Shown here: piece by piece, positions 15,774 to 27,281 of the stretch
How the letters are laid out: each line of letters starts with the position of its first letter
Position numbering within the stretch: the first letter of the stretch is position 1
From: Prevotella sp. DNF00663
GTDB taxonomy: Bacteria > Bacteroidota > Bacteroidia > Bacteroidales > Bacteroidaceae
NCBI RefSeq assembly: GCF_001553265.1
Contig: NZ_KQ960616.1
Span: 1-34,122 of the forward strand
DNA: 34,122 bases
Direction of reading: 5' to 3'
The notes under the pieces: model-generated
Database searches by the model: none
What the model was told of the DNA's origin: nothing
The model's input: only the letters and a program-made list of their open reading frames with translations
Made by a program: the position numbers and the translations under genes

Positions 15774-16934
15774 TTAGCAGACTTTTCTACTACCGTCGCT
15801 AATAACTACATCATAAACTGCTGGTGCATGACCAAACTTTTCTGTGTACTTTTGCTTAGCAGTATTGATAAAACTGTCATAGAGATCTTCCTTTACAAGA
15901 TTGATGGTACATCCACCAAAGCCACCTCCCATGATTCGGCTTCCTGTTACGCCACATTCTTTTGCGAGGTCATTTAAGAAGTCTAGTTCTTCACAGCTTA
16001 CTTCGTACTCTTTGCTTAAGCCGTAATGTGTTTCATACATCTTTTGACCTACAGTTTCGTAGTCTCCTTTTTCCAAAGCATCGCACACAGCGAGGACACG
16101 ATCCTTCTCTCCAAGAACGAAATGTGCACGTGTATAATCTTCTTCACCAACTTCTGAACGAACGGCTTCGAGTTGTTCCCAAGTGCAGTCGCGTAATGTT
16201 TCAAACTTCTGGTCAGGATATTTAGCAGCAATATGTTTTACTACATTCTCGCAACTGTTTCTGCGATCATTATAAGGAGAACCCTTTAGCTCGTGCTTTA
16301 CTTTTGAATCAACTAAGACAAGTTTGTAACCTTTTGGATTAAATGGGAAATATTCAAACTCACGGCTACGACAATCGAGTCTCATTAGTTTGCCTTCTTG
16401 TCCAAAGACACTTGCAAACTGATCCATGATACCACAGTTTACACCAATGTATTTGTGCTCTGTAGCTTGGCCAGCTAATGCTAAATCCCATTTAGAAACC
16501 TTATTGTCACCGAACAAATCGTTTAAAGCAAAAGCGAAGCAACTCTCTAATGCTGCGCTAGAACTCATACCTGCTCCAAGGGGAACGTCACCAGCGAAAG
16601 CTGTATTAAATCCTTTGACATCAACACCAAGCTTTTTCATCTCTTGGATAATACCATAGATATAACGTGCCCAAGTAGCGTGTGGTCCTTCGGGATCGTT
16701 CACTTTGAATTCTACTCTGTCCTTCAGGTCAATAGAGTAGCACATGACAGTATCAGTACCATTAGGTCTAATCTCTGCCATAATTCCTTTGTCCACAGCT
16801 CCGGGAAATACAAACCCACCATTGTAGTCTGTATGTTCACCGATAAGGTTGATTCGGCCGGGAGACGTATATATGTTACCAATCAAGCCATCAAAATGTT
16901 TGATGAACCTACTTCTTACATGTTCAATATTCAT
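15774..16934 (-). CDS. galK: Galactokinase
   Basis: This 386-residue GHMP-family kinase phosphorylates alpha-D-galactose at C1 in the Leloir pathway. The galactokinase signature GRINLIGEHTDYN is at residues 26-38, the ATP-binding loop is PLGAGMSSSAALE, and motif 3 is MGGGFGGCTINLV near the C-terminus. The catalytic aspartate lies in NCGIMDQFAS. Length is normal. It is the last gene of the galM-transporter-galK operon, 36 bp after the transporter. No galT or galE is present in this window. Its substrate, the alpha anomer, is what the disrupted galM upstream would supply. Confidence 0.97.
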   Translation of the reverse strand: MNIEHVRSRFIKHFDGLIGNIYTSPGRINLIGEHTDYNGGFVFPGAVDKGIMAEIRPNGTDTVMCYSIDLKDRVEFKVNDPEGPHATWARYIYGIIQEMKKLGVDVKGFNTAFAGDVPLGAGMSSSAALESCFAFALNDLFGDNKVSKWDLALAGQATEHKYIGVNCGIMDQFASVFGQEGKLMRLDCRSREFEYFPFNPKGYKLVLVDSKVKHELKGSPYNDRRNSCENVVKHIAAKYPDQKFETLRDCTWEQLEAVRSEVGEEDYTRAHFVLGEKDRVLAVCDALEKGDYETVGQKMYETHYGLSKEYEVSCEELDFLNDLAKECGVTGSRIMGGGFGGCTINLVKEDLYDSFINTAKQKYTEKFGHAPAVYDVVISDGSRKVC

Positions 16935-16970
16935 AATATAAAATGTTTAGGTGTTAGAGATAGTTTTTAT

Positions 16971-18275
16971 TTATTCTACAGGGATATCTTTGTTTACATT
17001 CTTATAGCCGATGAGAGCGTAGAATAGGATGTAAGCTGCACACAATACAACCACCCAATAAGAGGTCAGGAATGAACCGGTAACGTCGGCAACTAATGCT
17101 TGGAGACCTTGGAATACTGCACAACCACATACCATGGTCATAAATGCACCTGAGGCAATAGCTGTATATTTGCCAAGACCTTCAGTGGCAAGGTTGAATA
17201 TGCTACCCCACATAACGGAAGCACAAATACCTACCAACAAGAATGCGAAGATTCCAACGGGTACTTGAGCAGTAATTACAGAAAGATTAGCCCAATCAAT
17301 ACCGGGAACAGTAACCATAACTGATGTAGGAGCAAACATACCGAAGAGAGTAAGAATTACAGAAACTCCGGATGTAATTGTCAACATCATCTTAGCAGAT
17401 ACCTTAGAACCGATAACACCGCCTGTAAAACGTCCAATCATCATAAACAAGAAGTACACGGCTACGATAAGTCCGGCAATCTGAGTATCCATACCTAGGC
17501 CCGGTGTAGCAGCATCAGGAGCAGTTGTCAAGTATTGGTTTACATAGTTAGGTACACCAATTTCTACGCCCATGTACATGAAGATAGCAAGGATACCCAA
17601 GTTGAAGTGACGGAAAGAGAATGCACTATGAGGATCTTTTTCAGTGCTAACTGCTTTCTGGACAGGCTCACTCTTAGGTTCTTCTATCTTTGTTAAAGCA
17701 ATAACAATCAAAGCTACGGCAAAGATAGCAATAGCCAACATCAAGGCTGGAGTTGCATCTGAAATCTTAGCTTTGGCTGCATCTCCTACAAGGGCGCCCA
17801 TTACGATATAGCAAGCTACAGCTGCTGCAGAGTTGAATGTACCACCTATTTGGATAAGCTGGTTTCCGTTGTTACCACCACCACCAAGGAGGTTAAGCAT
17901 AGGATTCACAACAGTGTTAAGCATACACATCGTACAGCCTGCAACAAAAGCACCGATTAAATAAATAAGGAAGTTGTTGCTAGAAGCCATACCGCTGTAC
18001 CACTGGAACAAGAGGCCGATGATACCAATTACGAGAGCTGCCATAGCCGTCTTCTTATAGCCAATCTTTCTGATAAGCATTCCTGAAGGAATACCCATTA
18101 ATAGATATGCCATGTAGTTTCCATAGTTTCCTACCTGTGCTAAAACGTTGGAAACTGCAAATTGATTTTTAAGAATAGTAGCCATAGGATTGCAAAGGTT
18201 AGTAACGAACGCAATCATAGCAAAGAGCGCAATCATCATGATGATGGCACTCCATTGTTTTTTTTGTTGACTCAT
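16971..18275 (-). CDS. MFS glucose/galactose transporter (FucP/GluP family)
   Basis: This 434-residue inner-membrane protein has about 12 transmembrane helices in two halves of six, split by a charged loop (about residues 200-222, EEPKSEPVQKAVSTEKDPHS). It resembles the fucose/glucose/galactose:proton symporters of the FHS group: MAFVTNLCNPMATIL at the start, NYGNYMAYLLMGIPSGMLIRKIGYKKT after helix 2, and MMIGRFTGGVIGSKVSAK in the second half. It lies between galM and galK, so galactose is the likely main substrate. With galM broken upstream it may depend on its own or IS-derived transcription. The sugar specificity is inferred from neighbours. Confidence 0.9.
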   Translation of the reverse strand: MSQQKKQWSAIIMMIALFAMIAFVTNLCNPMATILKNQFAVSNVLAQVGNYGNYMAYLLMGIPSGMLIRKIGYKKTAMAALVIGIIGLLFQWYSGMASSNNFLIYLIGAFVAGCTMCMLNTVVNPMLNLLGGGGNNGNQLIQIGGTFNSAAAVACYIVMGALVGDAAKAKISDATPALMLAIAIFAVALIVIALTKIEEPKSEPVQKAVSTEKDPHSAFSFRHFNLGILAIFMYMGVEIGVPNYVNQYLTTAPDAATPGLGMDTQIAGLIVAVYFLFMMIGRFTGGVIGSKVSAKMMLTITSGVSVILTLFGMFAPTSVMVTVPGIDWANLSVITAQVPVGIFAFLLVGICASVMWGSIFNLATEGLGKYTAIASGAFMTMVCGCAVFQGLQALVADVTGSFLTSYWVVVLCAAYILFYALIGYKNVNKDIPVE

Positions 18276-18320
18276 TGTATTAATTTAAAATTTATGATTA
18301 TTTCCTTTTGAAAAATGATA

Positions 18321-19043
18321 TTATTTATCGATGCCAAATTTATAGATAGTTTTCTGTTTGTACTTTCTATCCGGACAGAGCTGTACACTTGGGAAATAAG
18401 GATGATTAGGGGTATCTGGGAAATGTTGACATTCGAAACAAATGGCAGAACGACGCCCGAATGTAGCGCCATGTTGACCGGGATATCCTGTAGCCCAGTT
18501 GTGAGTATATAACTGAACACCGGGTTCAGTAGTATAGACTTCCATTGTTCGTCCACTATTAGGTTCTATAATCTTTGCAGCAAACGACATTTCGCCTTCT
18601 TCATTCTTGTTTAATACGTAGCAATGGTCGTAACCTGCGCCATTTTTGATTTGCTCATCGTCCGCGTCTATATCTTGTCCTACAGGTTTAGGGCTGCGGA
18701 AATCGAATGGAGTGTCGGCTACTTTGAGAATTTCCCCTGTAGGGATTGAAGTTTCATCAATAGGTAGATAGTAGTCAGCATTGATTTCACAAATCAGATT
18801 ATCAATGGTTGGAGTAGGGTTGGCAATTCCCGCTAATGAGAAGAAACCGTGGTTTGTAAGGTTAACAATAGTCTTCTTATTCGTTTCTGCCAAGTAGTTG
18901 ATGACAAGTTCGTCTTCGTCAGTCCAAGTATAAGTAACGTGAACTTTTACTTCTCCGGTAAATCCTTCTTCACCGTATGGAGATACATAAGTGAGTGACA
19001 ACTCTTTTCGATTCATTAAGACTGCATCCCATACTTTGGCATT
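18321..19043 (-). pseudogene. galM: galM (aldose 1-epimerase), 3' fragment beyond the IS30 insertion
   Basis: This is the C-terminal two thirds (about 239 codons) of galactose mutarotase, which interconverts alpha and beta anomers of galactose. It carries the mutarotase residues equivalent to His170 (TNHGFF), Asp243 (YDHCYVL) and the catalytic base Glu304 (CFECQHFPDTPNHP). It lacks the N-terminal third, which lies at 20196-20564 across the insertion. Joined at the AAT target triplet the frame is continuous and reads GWNAKVWDAV, giving a normal 362-residue protein. As it stands, a TTG at 19067 inside the IS end could start a truncated product just after the transposase stop, but half of the active site would be missing. 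Downstream genes are the transporter (45 bp) and galK. Confidence 0.92.
19041..19043. repeat. 3-bp target site duplication, left copy
   Basis: The plus strand reads ATT here and again at 20196-20198, directly outside the two element ends. Removing the element and one copy restores the galM frame exactly, so the call rests on more than the three bases. Confidence 0.85.
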
Positions 19044-19070
19044 CGTGAATTCAACAAGCAAGTGCAAATT
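19044..19070 (+). repeat. Left terminal inverted repeat of the IS30 element
   Basis: It reads inward from CGTGAATTCAACA through TGCAAATTT and pairs imperfectly with 20169-20195. The transposase stop codon occupies 19070-19072, so coding sequence reaches the repeat. Confidence 0.8.
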
Positions 19071-20020
19071 TACTTAATTAGTTCGTAAAAGCACTCATGT
19101 GGTGTTCTAAATTCTAATTTCTTTCTTGGTCTCATGTTAATTTTCTTTGAATACTTTGTTATTTGTTGATGACTGACATGCTCAAACGTTTCTTTTTTTG
19201 GCACGTATTGTCTAATCAGTCCGTTAGCATTTTCTATAGCCCCTTTCTGCCATGAAGCGTATGGGTCAGCAAAATAGACGGTGACACCAAGGCTTTTGCT
19301 TATCATTTCATGGCAAGCGAATTCTGTGCCGTTGTCCGTTGTAATAGACTTGACATGCTCTTTGAATGGAGATAGCAAATGTATTACAGTGCGTGCTAAC
19401 TCCTTGGCATTCTTTCCCTTTTTAAGTTTTCTCATAAATAGTATATTTGTACTGCGTTCTATCAGTGTCACAATAGCACCATGATTTCCTCTTCCAACAA
19501 TTGTATCCATCTCGAAGTCCCCAAAGCGTTTTCCGTCAACTTCAGTAGGTCTCTCGCTGATACTTGTTCTATTGGGTATGGATATACGTCTGCTACCAAC
19601 AGGCTTGGCACGATGCTTTAGCTTGTGACGACAGAGTTTATATAGTGTTCCACCTTTTGCCTTGTCCTTACGTATCATACGATATATGGTTTCATGGCTA
19701 ATATACTTGCCTTCCTTAGCCAATACACCAGATATTTGTTCCGGAGACCATTCTTCTGTGATAAGAAGACGTTTCGCCTCATCCATAACATCCTTTTTGA
19801 TTGAATGATTGCCGGGAGTTTTTCGCTTTGTGAGAACAGCATTTGCTTGGGCAGTTTTCCAGTTATACTTTCCTCTGGTTCCACTATTACGTTTTATTTC
19901 ACGAGATACTGTACTTGGACATACTTTTATTGCTTTCGCAATATCTTTTAATATAATTCCATTTTGGAGTAGCACAAAAATTGTGTACCTTTGCTCCGAG
20001 GTTAATTGATGATATTTCAC
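19070..20020 (-). CDS. IS30-family transposase
   Basis: This 316-residue DDE transposase is complete. An N-terminal helix-turn-helix of the IS30 type occupies about 5-45 (QLTSEQRYTIFVLLQNG, KDIAKAIKVCPSTVSREIKRN). The catalytic triad is D172 in FEMDTIVG, D229 in TTDNGTEF and E263 in KGAIENANGLIRQY, with 33 residues between the last two, as usual for this family. The start is a GTG at 20020. A later start would remove part of the DNA-binding domain. A TAACTTTG -7 element ends only 4 bp before this GTG, so the message may be nearly leaderless. No frameshift or stop interrupts it. Confidence 0.95.
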   Translation of the reverse strand: MKYHQLTSEQRYTIFVLLQNGIILKDIAKAIKVCPSTVSREIKRNSGTRGKYNWKTAQANAVLTKRKTPGNHSIKKDVMDEAKRLLITEEWSPEQISGVLAKEGKYISHETIYRMIRKDKAKGGTLYKLCRHKLKHRAKPVGSRRISIPNRTSISERPTEVDGKRFGDFEMDTIVGRGNHGAIVTLIERSTNILFMRKLKKGKNAKELARTVIHLLSPFKEHVKSITTDNGTEFACHEMISKSLGVTVYFADPYASWQKGAIENANGLIRQYVPKKETFEHVSHQQITKYSKKINMRPRKKLEFRTPHECFYELIK

Positions 20021-20024
20021 AATA

Positions 20025-20032
20025 CAAAGTTA
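20025..20032 (-). promoter_or_regulatory. -7 element of the transposase promoter
   Basis: TAACTTTG on the minus strand is an exact -7 match, but it ends 4 bp before the GTG start codon. Transcription would then begin at or next to the start codon. No TTTG is found at the -33 distance. Confidence 0.45.
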
Positions 20033-20042
20033 ATTAATCTTG

Positions 20043-20066
20043 GGGAGACAGAGGTCTCCCTTTTTT
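20043..20066 (+). terminator. Hairpin with T run inside the IS, upstream of the transposase
   Basis: GGGAGAC (20043-20049) and GTCTCCC (20054-20060) form a perfect 7-bp stem with a 4-nt loop, followed by six T on the plus strand. It would stop plus-strand transcripts leaving the element. In minus-strand read-through RNA from galM the same stem lies directly before the transposase promoter and start. Confidence 0.65.
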
Positions 20067-20101
20067 ATTTTTTAAGCATTGCTTGTTGATTTTCCACTCA
20101 T

Positions 20102-20118
20102 GGGGGCTGCTCGCCCCC
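20102..20118. other. All-GC hairpin in the IS leader
   Basis: GGGGGC (20102-20107) and GCCCCC (20113-20118) form a 6-bp stem of only G-C pairs with a 5-nt loop. Together with the hairpin at 20043-20060 it makes the 175-bp region upstream of the transposase highly structured. Its role is unknown; limiting read-through expression of the transposase is one possibility. Confidence 0.5.
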
Positions 20119-20168
20119 AAACCCCTCGGTGTTTTCTGGTATAGATTATTAAGCTAAACCTACACCTG

Positions 20169-20195
20169 AAATTGCAGTTCTATGTTGAACTTGCG
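20169..20195 (-). repeat. Right terminal inverted repeat of the IS30 element
   Basis: On the minus strand it reads inward from CGCAAGTTCAACA through CTGCAATTT, the partner of 19044-19070. The galM 5' fragment reads into it for 11 codons before a stop. Confidence 0.8.
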
Positions 20196-20198
20196 ATT
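20196..20198. repeat. 3-bp target site duplication, right copy
   Basis: ATT on the plus strand matches the left copy at 19041-19043. On the coding strand it is the AAT codon of Asn123 in galM. Confidence 0.85.
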
Positions 20199-20599
20199 CC
20201 AACCGGTTTCCCCACCATGTAGGCAGTTGGGACCATTATTTACGAATAGTTCGTATTTCTTACCATTAAGTTGGAACTTTCCTTTAGCAATACGATTGCC
20301 GTACCTTCCAATAAGGGTTGATAAGTAAGGCTCTGGAGAATTAATAACATCTTGGATATTGTCGTGCCCTTGAATCACGTTAGCTCTCTTTCCATCTTTG
20401 TCAGGAACCATAATAGCAACAAGTGCACCGCCGTAGTTTGTGATAGCAACTTCGTTTCCATTTGCATTTTTCAGGATGTAGAGGTCTGTTTGCTTACCTC
20501 CAATAGTGGTCTGAAAATCCTCTCTTCTCAGGCCACAAATGTTTTCAGTTTCTGTTGTGCTCATAATATCGTAAAGTTTTTAGTTACCTTTCTCTATTG

Positions 20600-20631
20600 C
20601 AAAGTAACTGAAAAAAAATGAATAACCCAAA
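20600..20631 (-). promoter_or_regulatory. Promoter of the galactose operon
   Basis: On the minus strand TTTG (20628-20631), a 20-bp spacer and TTACTTTG (20600-20607, one mismatch to TAnnTTTG) precede galM. Transcripts from here must cross the IS element to reach the transporter and galK. Confidence 0.6.
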
Positions 20632-20680
20632 TTAAAAAACTGAAAAAAAGCAGGCTACTACATTTTTTAAGAATCATCCT

Positions 20681-21985
20681 TTATTGGGCGATATTAGAGC
20701 GTAAATAGGTGAGTAAATCTGCTACTATATAGCTAGAGCCTCCTATAAATATAAGGTCTTCTTTGTTTGCATATTGTAATGCTGTTAGGTAAGCTTCTTT
20801 TACGGTAGGAAAATGTTGTCCTTTGTATCCTAATGAATCGCCAATGTCTTGAATTTGTTCTTCCGGTATGGCACGTTTACTGTAAGCTCTAGTCCAATAG
20901 TATGTGGCATTCTGTGGTAACATTTCCATTACGGCAAGAATGTCTTTGTCGTCTACCATGCCAAAAACGATATGCAAATACTTATATTGTTGACTTTTAA
21001 GTTGAGAGGCAATATAATTCCATCCACCGACATTATGTCCCGTGTCGCAAATTACTTTTGGCGTCTGCTGGAGAGTCATCCAACGTCCCACTAACCCGGT
21101 AGACTCGCATACATTCCGGAAACCGGCATGAATGGCATTTTGTGGAATATTGAGAATGGAATTTAGAAGTTTGATTGCTGTTAAGACTGTGTTTGTATTT
21201 TTAATTTGATAGTTCCCTCCCAGTTCTCCATGAAAGTTACCATAATCTTTTGAAATATAGTCAATCCCCCCTTGCTCACAGGTAGTTGCGTCAAGAATCT
21301 CTTTACTATCTTCTGCAAATACGATAGGAGAGGAGCATTCGGATGCTTTCTGCAAGAATACCGGTTTGCTTTCTTCTGTATATTCTCCTACAACAACTGG
21401 TATAGAAAGCTTAATGATACCGGCTTTCTCAGCAGAGATTTTAGCAATCGTATTTCCGAGAAATTGGGTATGATCGAGGCTAATGTTAGTAATGATAGAC
21501 AACAGTGGAGTAATGATATTGGTACAATCGAGGCGTCCACCGAGTCCAACTTCTATAACAGCAATGTCTACCTGCGCGTCTTTAAAGTATTTGAATGCTA
21601 AGGCTGTGGTTAATTCAAAGAAACTCGGATGGAGTGGTTCAAAGAAATCTTTTTCTTTTGCGACGAAATCTACTACATACTCTTCACTGATACATTCACC
21701 ATTAACTCTAATGCGTTCACGAAAATCAACAAGATGTGGACTTGTATATAAGCCTACTTTATATCCGCTTGCTTGTAAGATAGAAGCTATGGTATGCGAG
21801 CAAGACCCCTTTCCGTTGGTTCCTGCTATGTGGATTGTTTTGTATGTTTGATGCGGAAATCCAAAGTGTTTGTCAAGTATGTGTGTGTTTGATAATCCCT
21901 CCTTATATGCAGTAGCACCCACTTGTTCGAAAACAGGGGTGCTATTGAATAAATATTCTACAGTTTCTTTATAGTTCATTTTCAA
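20681..21985 (-). CDS. folC: Bifunctional folylpolyglutamate synthase / dihydrofolate synthase
   Basis: This 434-residue Mur-ligase-like enzyme adds glutamate to dihydropteroate and to folates. The P-loop is [16 protein letters not shown] (about residues 54-69), followed by [27 protein letters not shown] and SLDHTQFLG. The C-terminal domain contains the ligase-type GLVGRWM and [14 protein letters not shown]. Length is normal. Its ATG overlaps the dnaJ stop by 4 bp (ATGA), so it is translationally coupled to the chaperone genes. No obvious intrinsic terminator follows the stop. Confidence 0.96.
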   Translation of the reverse strand: MKMNYKETVEYLFNSTPVFEQVGATAYKEGLSNTHILDKHFGFPHQTYKTIHIAGTNGKGSCSHTIASILQASGYKVGLYTSPHLVDFRERIRVNGECISEEYVVDFVAKEKDFFEPLHPSFFELTTALAFKYFKDAQVDIAVIEVGLGGRLDCTNIITPLLSIITNISLDHTQFLGNTIAKISAEKAGIIKLSIPVVVGEYTEESKPVFLQKASECSSPIVFAEDSKEILDATTCEQGGIDYISKDYGNFHGELGGNYQIKNTNTVLTAIKLLNSILNIPQNAIHAGFRNVCESTGLVGRWMTLQQTPKVICDTGHNVGGWNYIASQLKSQQYKYLHIVFGMVDDKDILAVMEMLPQNATYYWTRAYSKRAIPEEQIQDIGDSLGYKGQHFPTVKEAYLTALQYANKEDLIFIGGSSYIVADLLTYLRSNIAQ

Positions 21986-23145
21986 GAAAAGTAGTTTCTA
22001 AATTTCTGAAATATAGTACGCTTAGTGGTATTGTCGCCTTTGAAGTTATCATGGGATGTCCATTCTTCTAGAATGCTCCTTTCGTCGGCAGTCAAAGTCT
22101 TGGGAACATAGACGCTGATGTTGACAACCATATCTCCGATGCCATTGCCATAACCACTGACAGCAGGCAGGCCTTTGCCACGAAGTCTAAGGGTTTTACC
22201 GGGTTGTGTTCCCGGTTCAATCTTGATTTTAACTTTCGTGTCTTGAAGTGTTGGAATCTCTACCTCGCCGCCTAAAGTCGCTGTCGGGAAGTCCAGTAGG
22301 AGATTGTAGATGAGATCTTGTCCATCTCTTACAAATGTATCATTCTCTTCCTCTTCAATATAAACTTGGATGTCACCAGAAATCCCATTGTGTTGCCCGG
22401 CATTTCCCTTGCCGGGCACATTGACCACCATACCTTGGGCAACACCAGCCGGAATCTTGATTTCTACGACCTCTTCGCCTTTTTTAACGCCGCTACCATG
22501 GCACTCATGACATTTGTTTTTGATGACACTTCCTTCACCGTGACAAGTAGGACACTCTGTTTGGGTCTGCATCATGCCAAGCATTGTACGAACGGTCTTT
22601 ACCACATAGCCTCTTCCACCACAGGTAGAACAAGTCTCAGAGCTACTTCCTGCCTCTGCACCAGAGCCATGACAATGCTCACATTCGACATCTTTTCTTA
22701 CTTTGAATTTCTTGACTACACCAGTTGCAACTTCTTTCAAAGAGAGTCTAACCTTTAGTCTTAAGTCTGCTCCGCGGTATTGTGGTTTCTGTTGTTGGCT
22801 GCCGCCACCGAATCCACTAAATCCACTAAATCCGGAATGACCGCCGAAGATATCTCCAAACATAGAGAAGATATCATCCATATCCATGCCACCACTGAAT
22901 CCGCCACCAAATCCTCCGCCCGGTGCATTGAATCCGAATTGATCGTATTGTTGGCGTTTTTGTGGGTCATGGAGAGTGTCGTAAGCCTCTGCGGCTTCTT
23001 TAAATTTCTCTTCAGCTTCCTTGTTTCCGGGATTTCTATCCGGATGATACTTGATAGCTAGCTTTCGATAAGCCTTCTTTATATCATCTTCTGAGGCGTT
23101 CTTATCTAGCCCCAGCACTTCATAGTAATCTCTTTTCTGTGCCAT
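21982..23145 (-). CDS. dnaJ: Molecular chaperone DnaJ
   Basis: This 387-residue class A Hsp40 co-chaperone stimulates DnaK. The J domain (about 5-70) has the HPD motif in [10 protein letters not shown] Gly/Phe-rich segment follows (about 73-115, [13 protein letters not shown] and [13 protein letters not shown]). The zinc-binding region has four CxxCxGxG repeats ([32 protein letters not shown]), and the C-terminal client-binding domains follow. It starts 1 bp after the grpE stop and overlaps folC. dnaK is not in this window. The class A architecture is complete. Confidence 0.97.
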   Translation of the reverse strand: MAQKRDYYEVLGLDKNASEDDIKKAYRKLAIKYHPDRNPGNKEAEEKFKEAAEAYDTLHDPQKRQQYDQFGFNAPGGGFGGGFSGGMDMDDIFSMFGDIFGGHSGFSGFSGFGGGSQQQKPQYRGADLRLKVRLSLKEVATGVVKKFKVRKDVECEHCHGSGAEAGSSSETCSTCGGRGYVVKTVRTMLGMMQTQTECPTCHGEGSVIKNKCHECHGSGVKKGEEVVEIKIPAGVAQGMVVNVPGKGNAGQHNGISGDIQVYIEEEENDTFVRDGQDLIYNLLLDFPTATLGGEVEIPTLQDTKVKIKIEPGTQPGKTLRLRGKGLPAVSGYGNGIGDMVVNISVYVPKTLTADERSILEEWTSHDNFKGDNTTKRTIFQKFRNYFS

Positions 23146-23146
23146 A

Positions 23147-23728
23147 TTATTGTCCTACTGCCACCTTGGCATGGCGAATCACTTTGTTGTTGAGTGTATA
23201 TCCCGTAAGAACGCAATCAATAATTTTGCCTTTTTTGTCGTCTCCCATACCGGGAACCATGGCAATAGCCTCATGGAAGTCTGTGTTGAACTCGGCATCC
23301 TCGGTATCAATCTTCTTGACGCCAAGTCCTTCTAGCGATTTCATAAACTTCTTGAAGATAAGTTCCATACCTTCTTTGATGGCTTTCGGATCTTCGGTCT
23401 TATCGTCTAGAGCACGTTCAAAGTCGTCAATAATAGGGAGAATTGCAGAGATAGAACGTTCTCCACCATTCTCTATCAATTCGGCTTTCTCTTTACGAGT
23501 ACGCTTTTTGTAGTTCTCAAATTCTGCAACTGTACGAAGATATTGATCGGTCAGACTATCTAACTTTTGTTGTACTTCTGTTAGAGGGTCTACTTCTTTC
23601 GGTTCTTCTGTTTTTGTTTCAGCTTCTTGAGTTTCTACATCTTCTTGTTGGTTTTCTGTAGATTCAGCACTCTGTTGGTTCTTATCCTCGTTCAGTTCTG
23701 TTTCTTTTATGTTTTCTTCTGACATCAT
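23147..23728 (-). CDS. grpE: Nucleotide exchange factor GrpE
   Basis: This 193-residue protein is the exchange factor for DnaK. The N-terminal 55 residues are acidic and low-complexity ([22 protein letters not shown]). A long helix and coiled coil follow (about 60-105, with [19 protein letters not shown]). The C-terminal beta domain has the signature [42 protein letters not shown]. Either of two adjacent ATG codons could start it. It is the first gene of grpE-dnaJ-folC. A TAACATTTG-like -7 element lies about 30 bp upstream. I see no CIRCE-type operator in the short leader. Confidence 0.95.
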   Translation of the reverse strand: MMSEENIKETELNEDKNQQSAESTENQQEDVETQEAETKTEEPKEVDPLTEVQQKLDSLTDQYLRTVAEFENYKKRTRKEKAELIENGGERSISAILPIIDDFERALDDKTEDPKAIKEGMELIFKKFMKSLEGLGVKKIDTEDAEFNTDFHEAIAMVPGMGDDKKGKIIDCVLTGYTLNNKVIRHAKVAVGQ

Positions 23729-23761
23729 ATAAACTATTTATAAAGGTTCTATGCAAATGTT

Positions 23762-23794
23762 ATGCCACCTTTTTGAGAAAATAAAAGATGGCAT
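23762..23794 (-). terminator. Hairpin between the ABC-F gene and grpE
   Basis: On the minus strand 12-nt arms (23783-23794 and 23762-23773) pair with one G-U wobble around a 9-nt loop, just after the ABC-F stop at 23800. No long T run follows, so it is a plausible but not ideal terminator. The grpE promoter region overlaps its far side. Confidence 0.5.
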
Positions 23795-23799
23795 TTGGA

Positions 23800-27199
<3,400 letters not shown>

Positions 27200-27233
27200 A
27201 ATGTTTTAATATAATAATTGATTAATGATGGCG

Positions 27234-27241
27234 CAAAGATA
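27234..27241 (-). promoter_or_regulatory. -7 element of the hcp promoter
   Basis: TATCTTTG on the minus strand is an exact -7 match 35 bp before the hcp ATG. No TTTG is found at the usual -33 distance, as expected of a promoter that needs an activator. Confidence 0.5.
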
Positions 27242-27261
27242 GGTTAGTTAATGGAAGTGGA

Positions 27262-27281
27262 TGAGTAACAATTGTTACTCA
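27262..27281. promoter_or_regulatory. Perfect 20-bp palindrome, candidate CRP/FNR-type (HcpR-like) operator of hcp
   Basis: TGAGTAACAATTGTTACTCA is a perfect palindrome. Its centre lies about 42 bp upstream of the transcription start predicted from the TATCTTTG element. That is the class II activator position used by CRP/FNR proteins. HcpR, a CRP/FNR-family regulator, is known to control hcp in several anaerobes. The assignment here is inferred from site shape and place, and the regulator gene is not in this window. Confidence 0.6.

Larger units (their letters stand above)
19044..20195 (-). mobile_element. IS30-family insertion sequence inserted in galM (1152 bp)
   Basis: The boundaries come from three agreeing signs. 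The imperfect terminal inverted repeats start CGTGAATTCAACA on the left and, on the opposite strand, CGCAAGTTCAACA on the right (about 19 of 27 positions match, with a second block TGCAA). There is a 3-bp ATT duplication. The galM frame is restored when the element is removed. It contains one intact transposase in the same direction as galM. Between the transposase start and the right end lie two GC-rich hairpins, and the transposase stop falls at the inner edge of the left repeat. The element appears complete and potentially active. Confidence 0.93.
20160..20564 (-). pseudogene. galM: galM (aldose 1-epimerase), 5' fragment before the IS30 insertion
   Basis: The first 123 codons of galactose mutarotase (20564 down to 20196) run into the insertion sequence, which adds 11 foreign residues (RKFNIELQFQV) and a stop at 20160. 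The fragment holds the N-terminal mutarotase motifs NYGGALVAIMVPDKDGK, IGRYGNRIAKGKF and NGPNCLHGG, whose histidine corresponds to the conserved His96. The catalytic acid and base lie in the other fragment, so the product cannot be active alone. It is the first gene of the galactose operon, with a full promoter 36-67 bp upstream. Apart from the insertion the reading frame is undamaged, which suggests a recent event. Confidence 0.93.

Noticed and set aside
18321..19067. The galM 3' part as an independent short epimerase gene
   Set aside because: Its only early start is a TTG within the IS terminal repeat, and it lacks the N-terminal residues of the active site. It is a remnant.
19061..20178. 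An alternative IS boundary using ACT as the target duplication and GCAA as element ends
   Set aside because: It also gives a 3-bp repeat, but joining the flanks leaves galM out of frame with a stop. The outer boundary at CG with ATT duplication gives longer inverted repeats and an intact frame.
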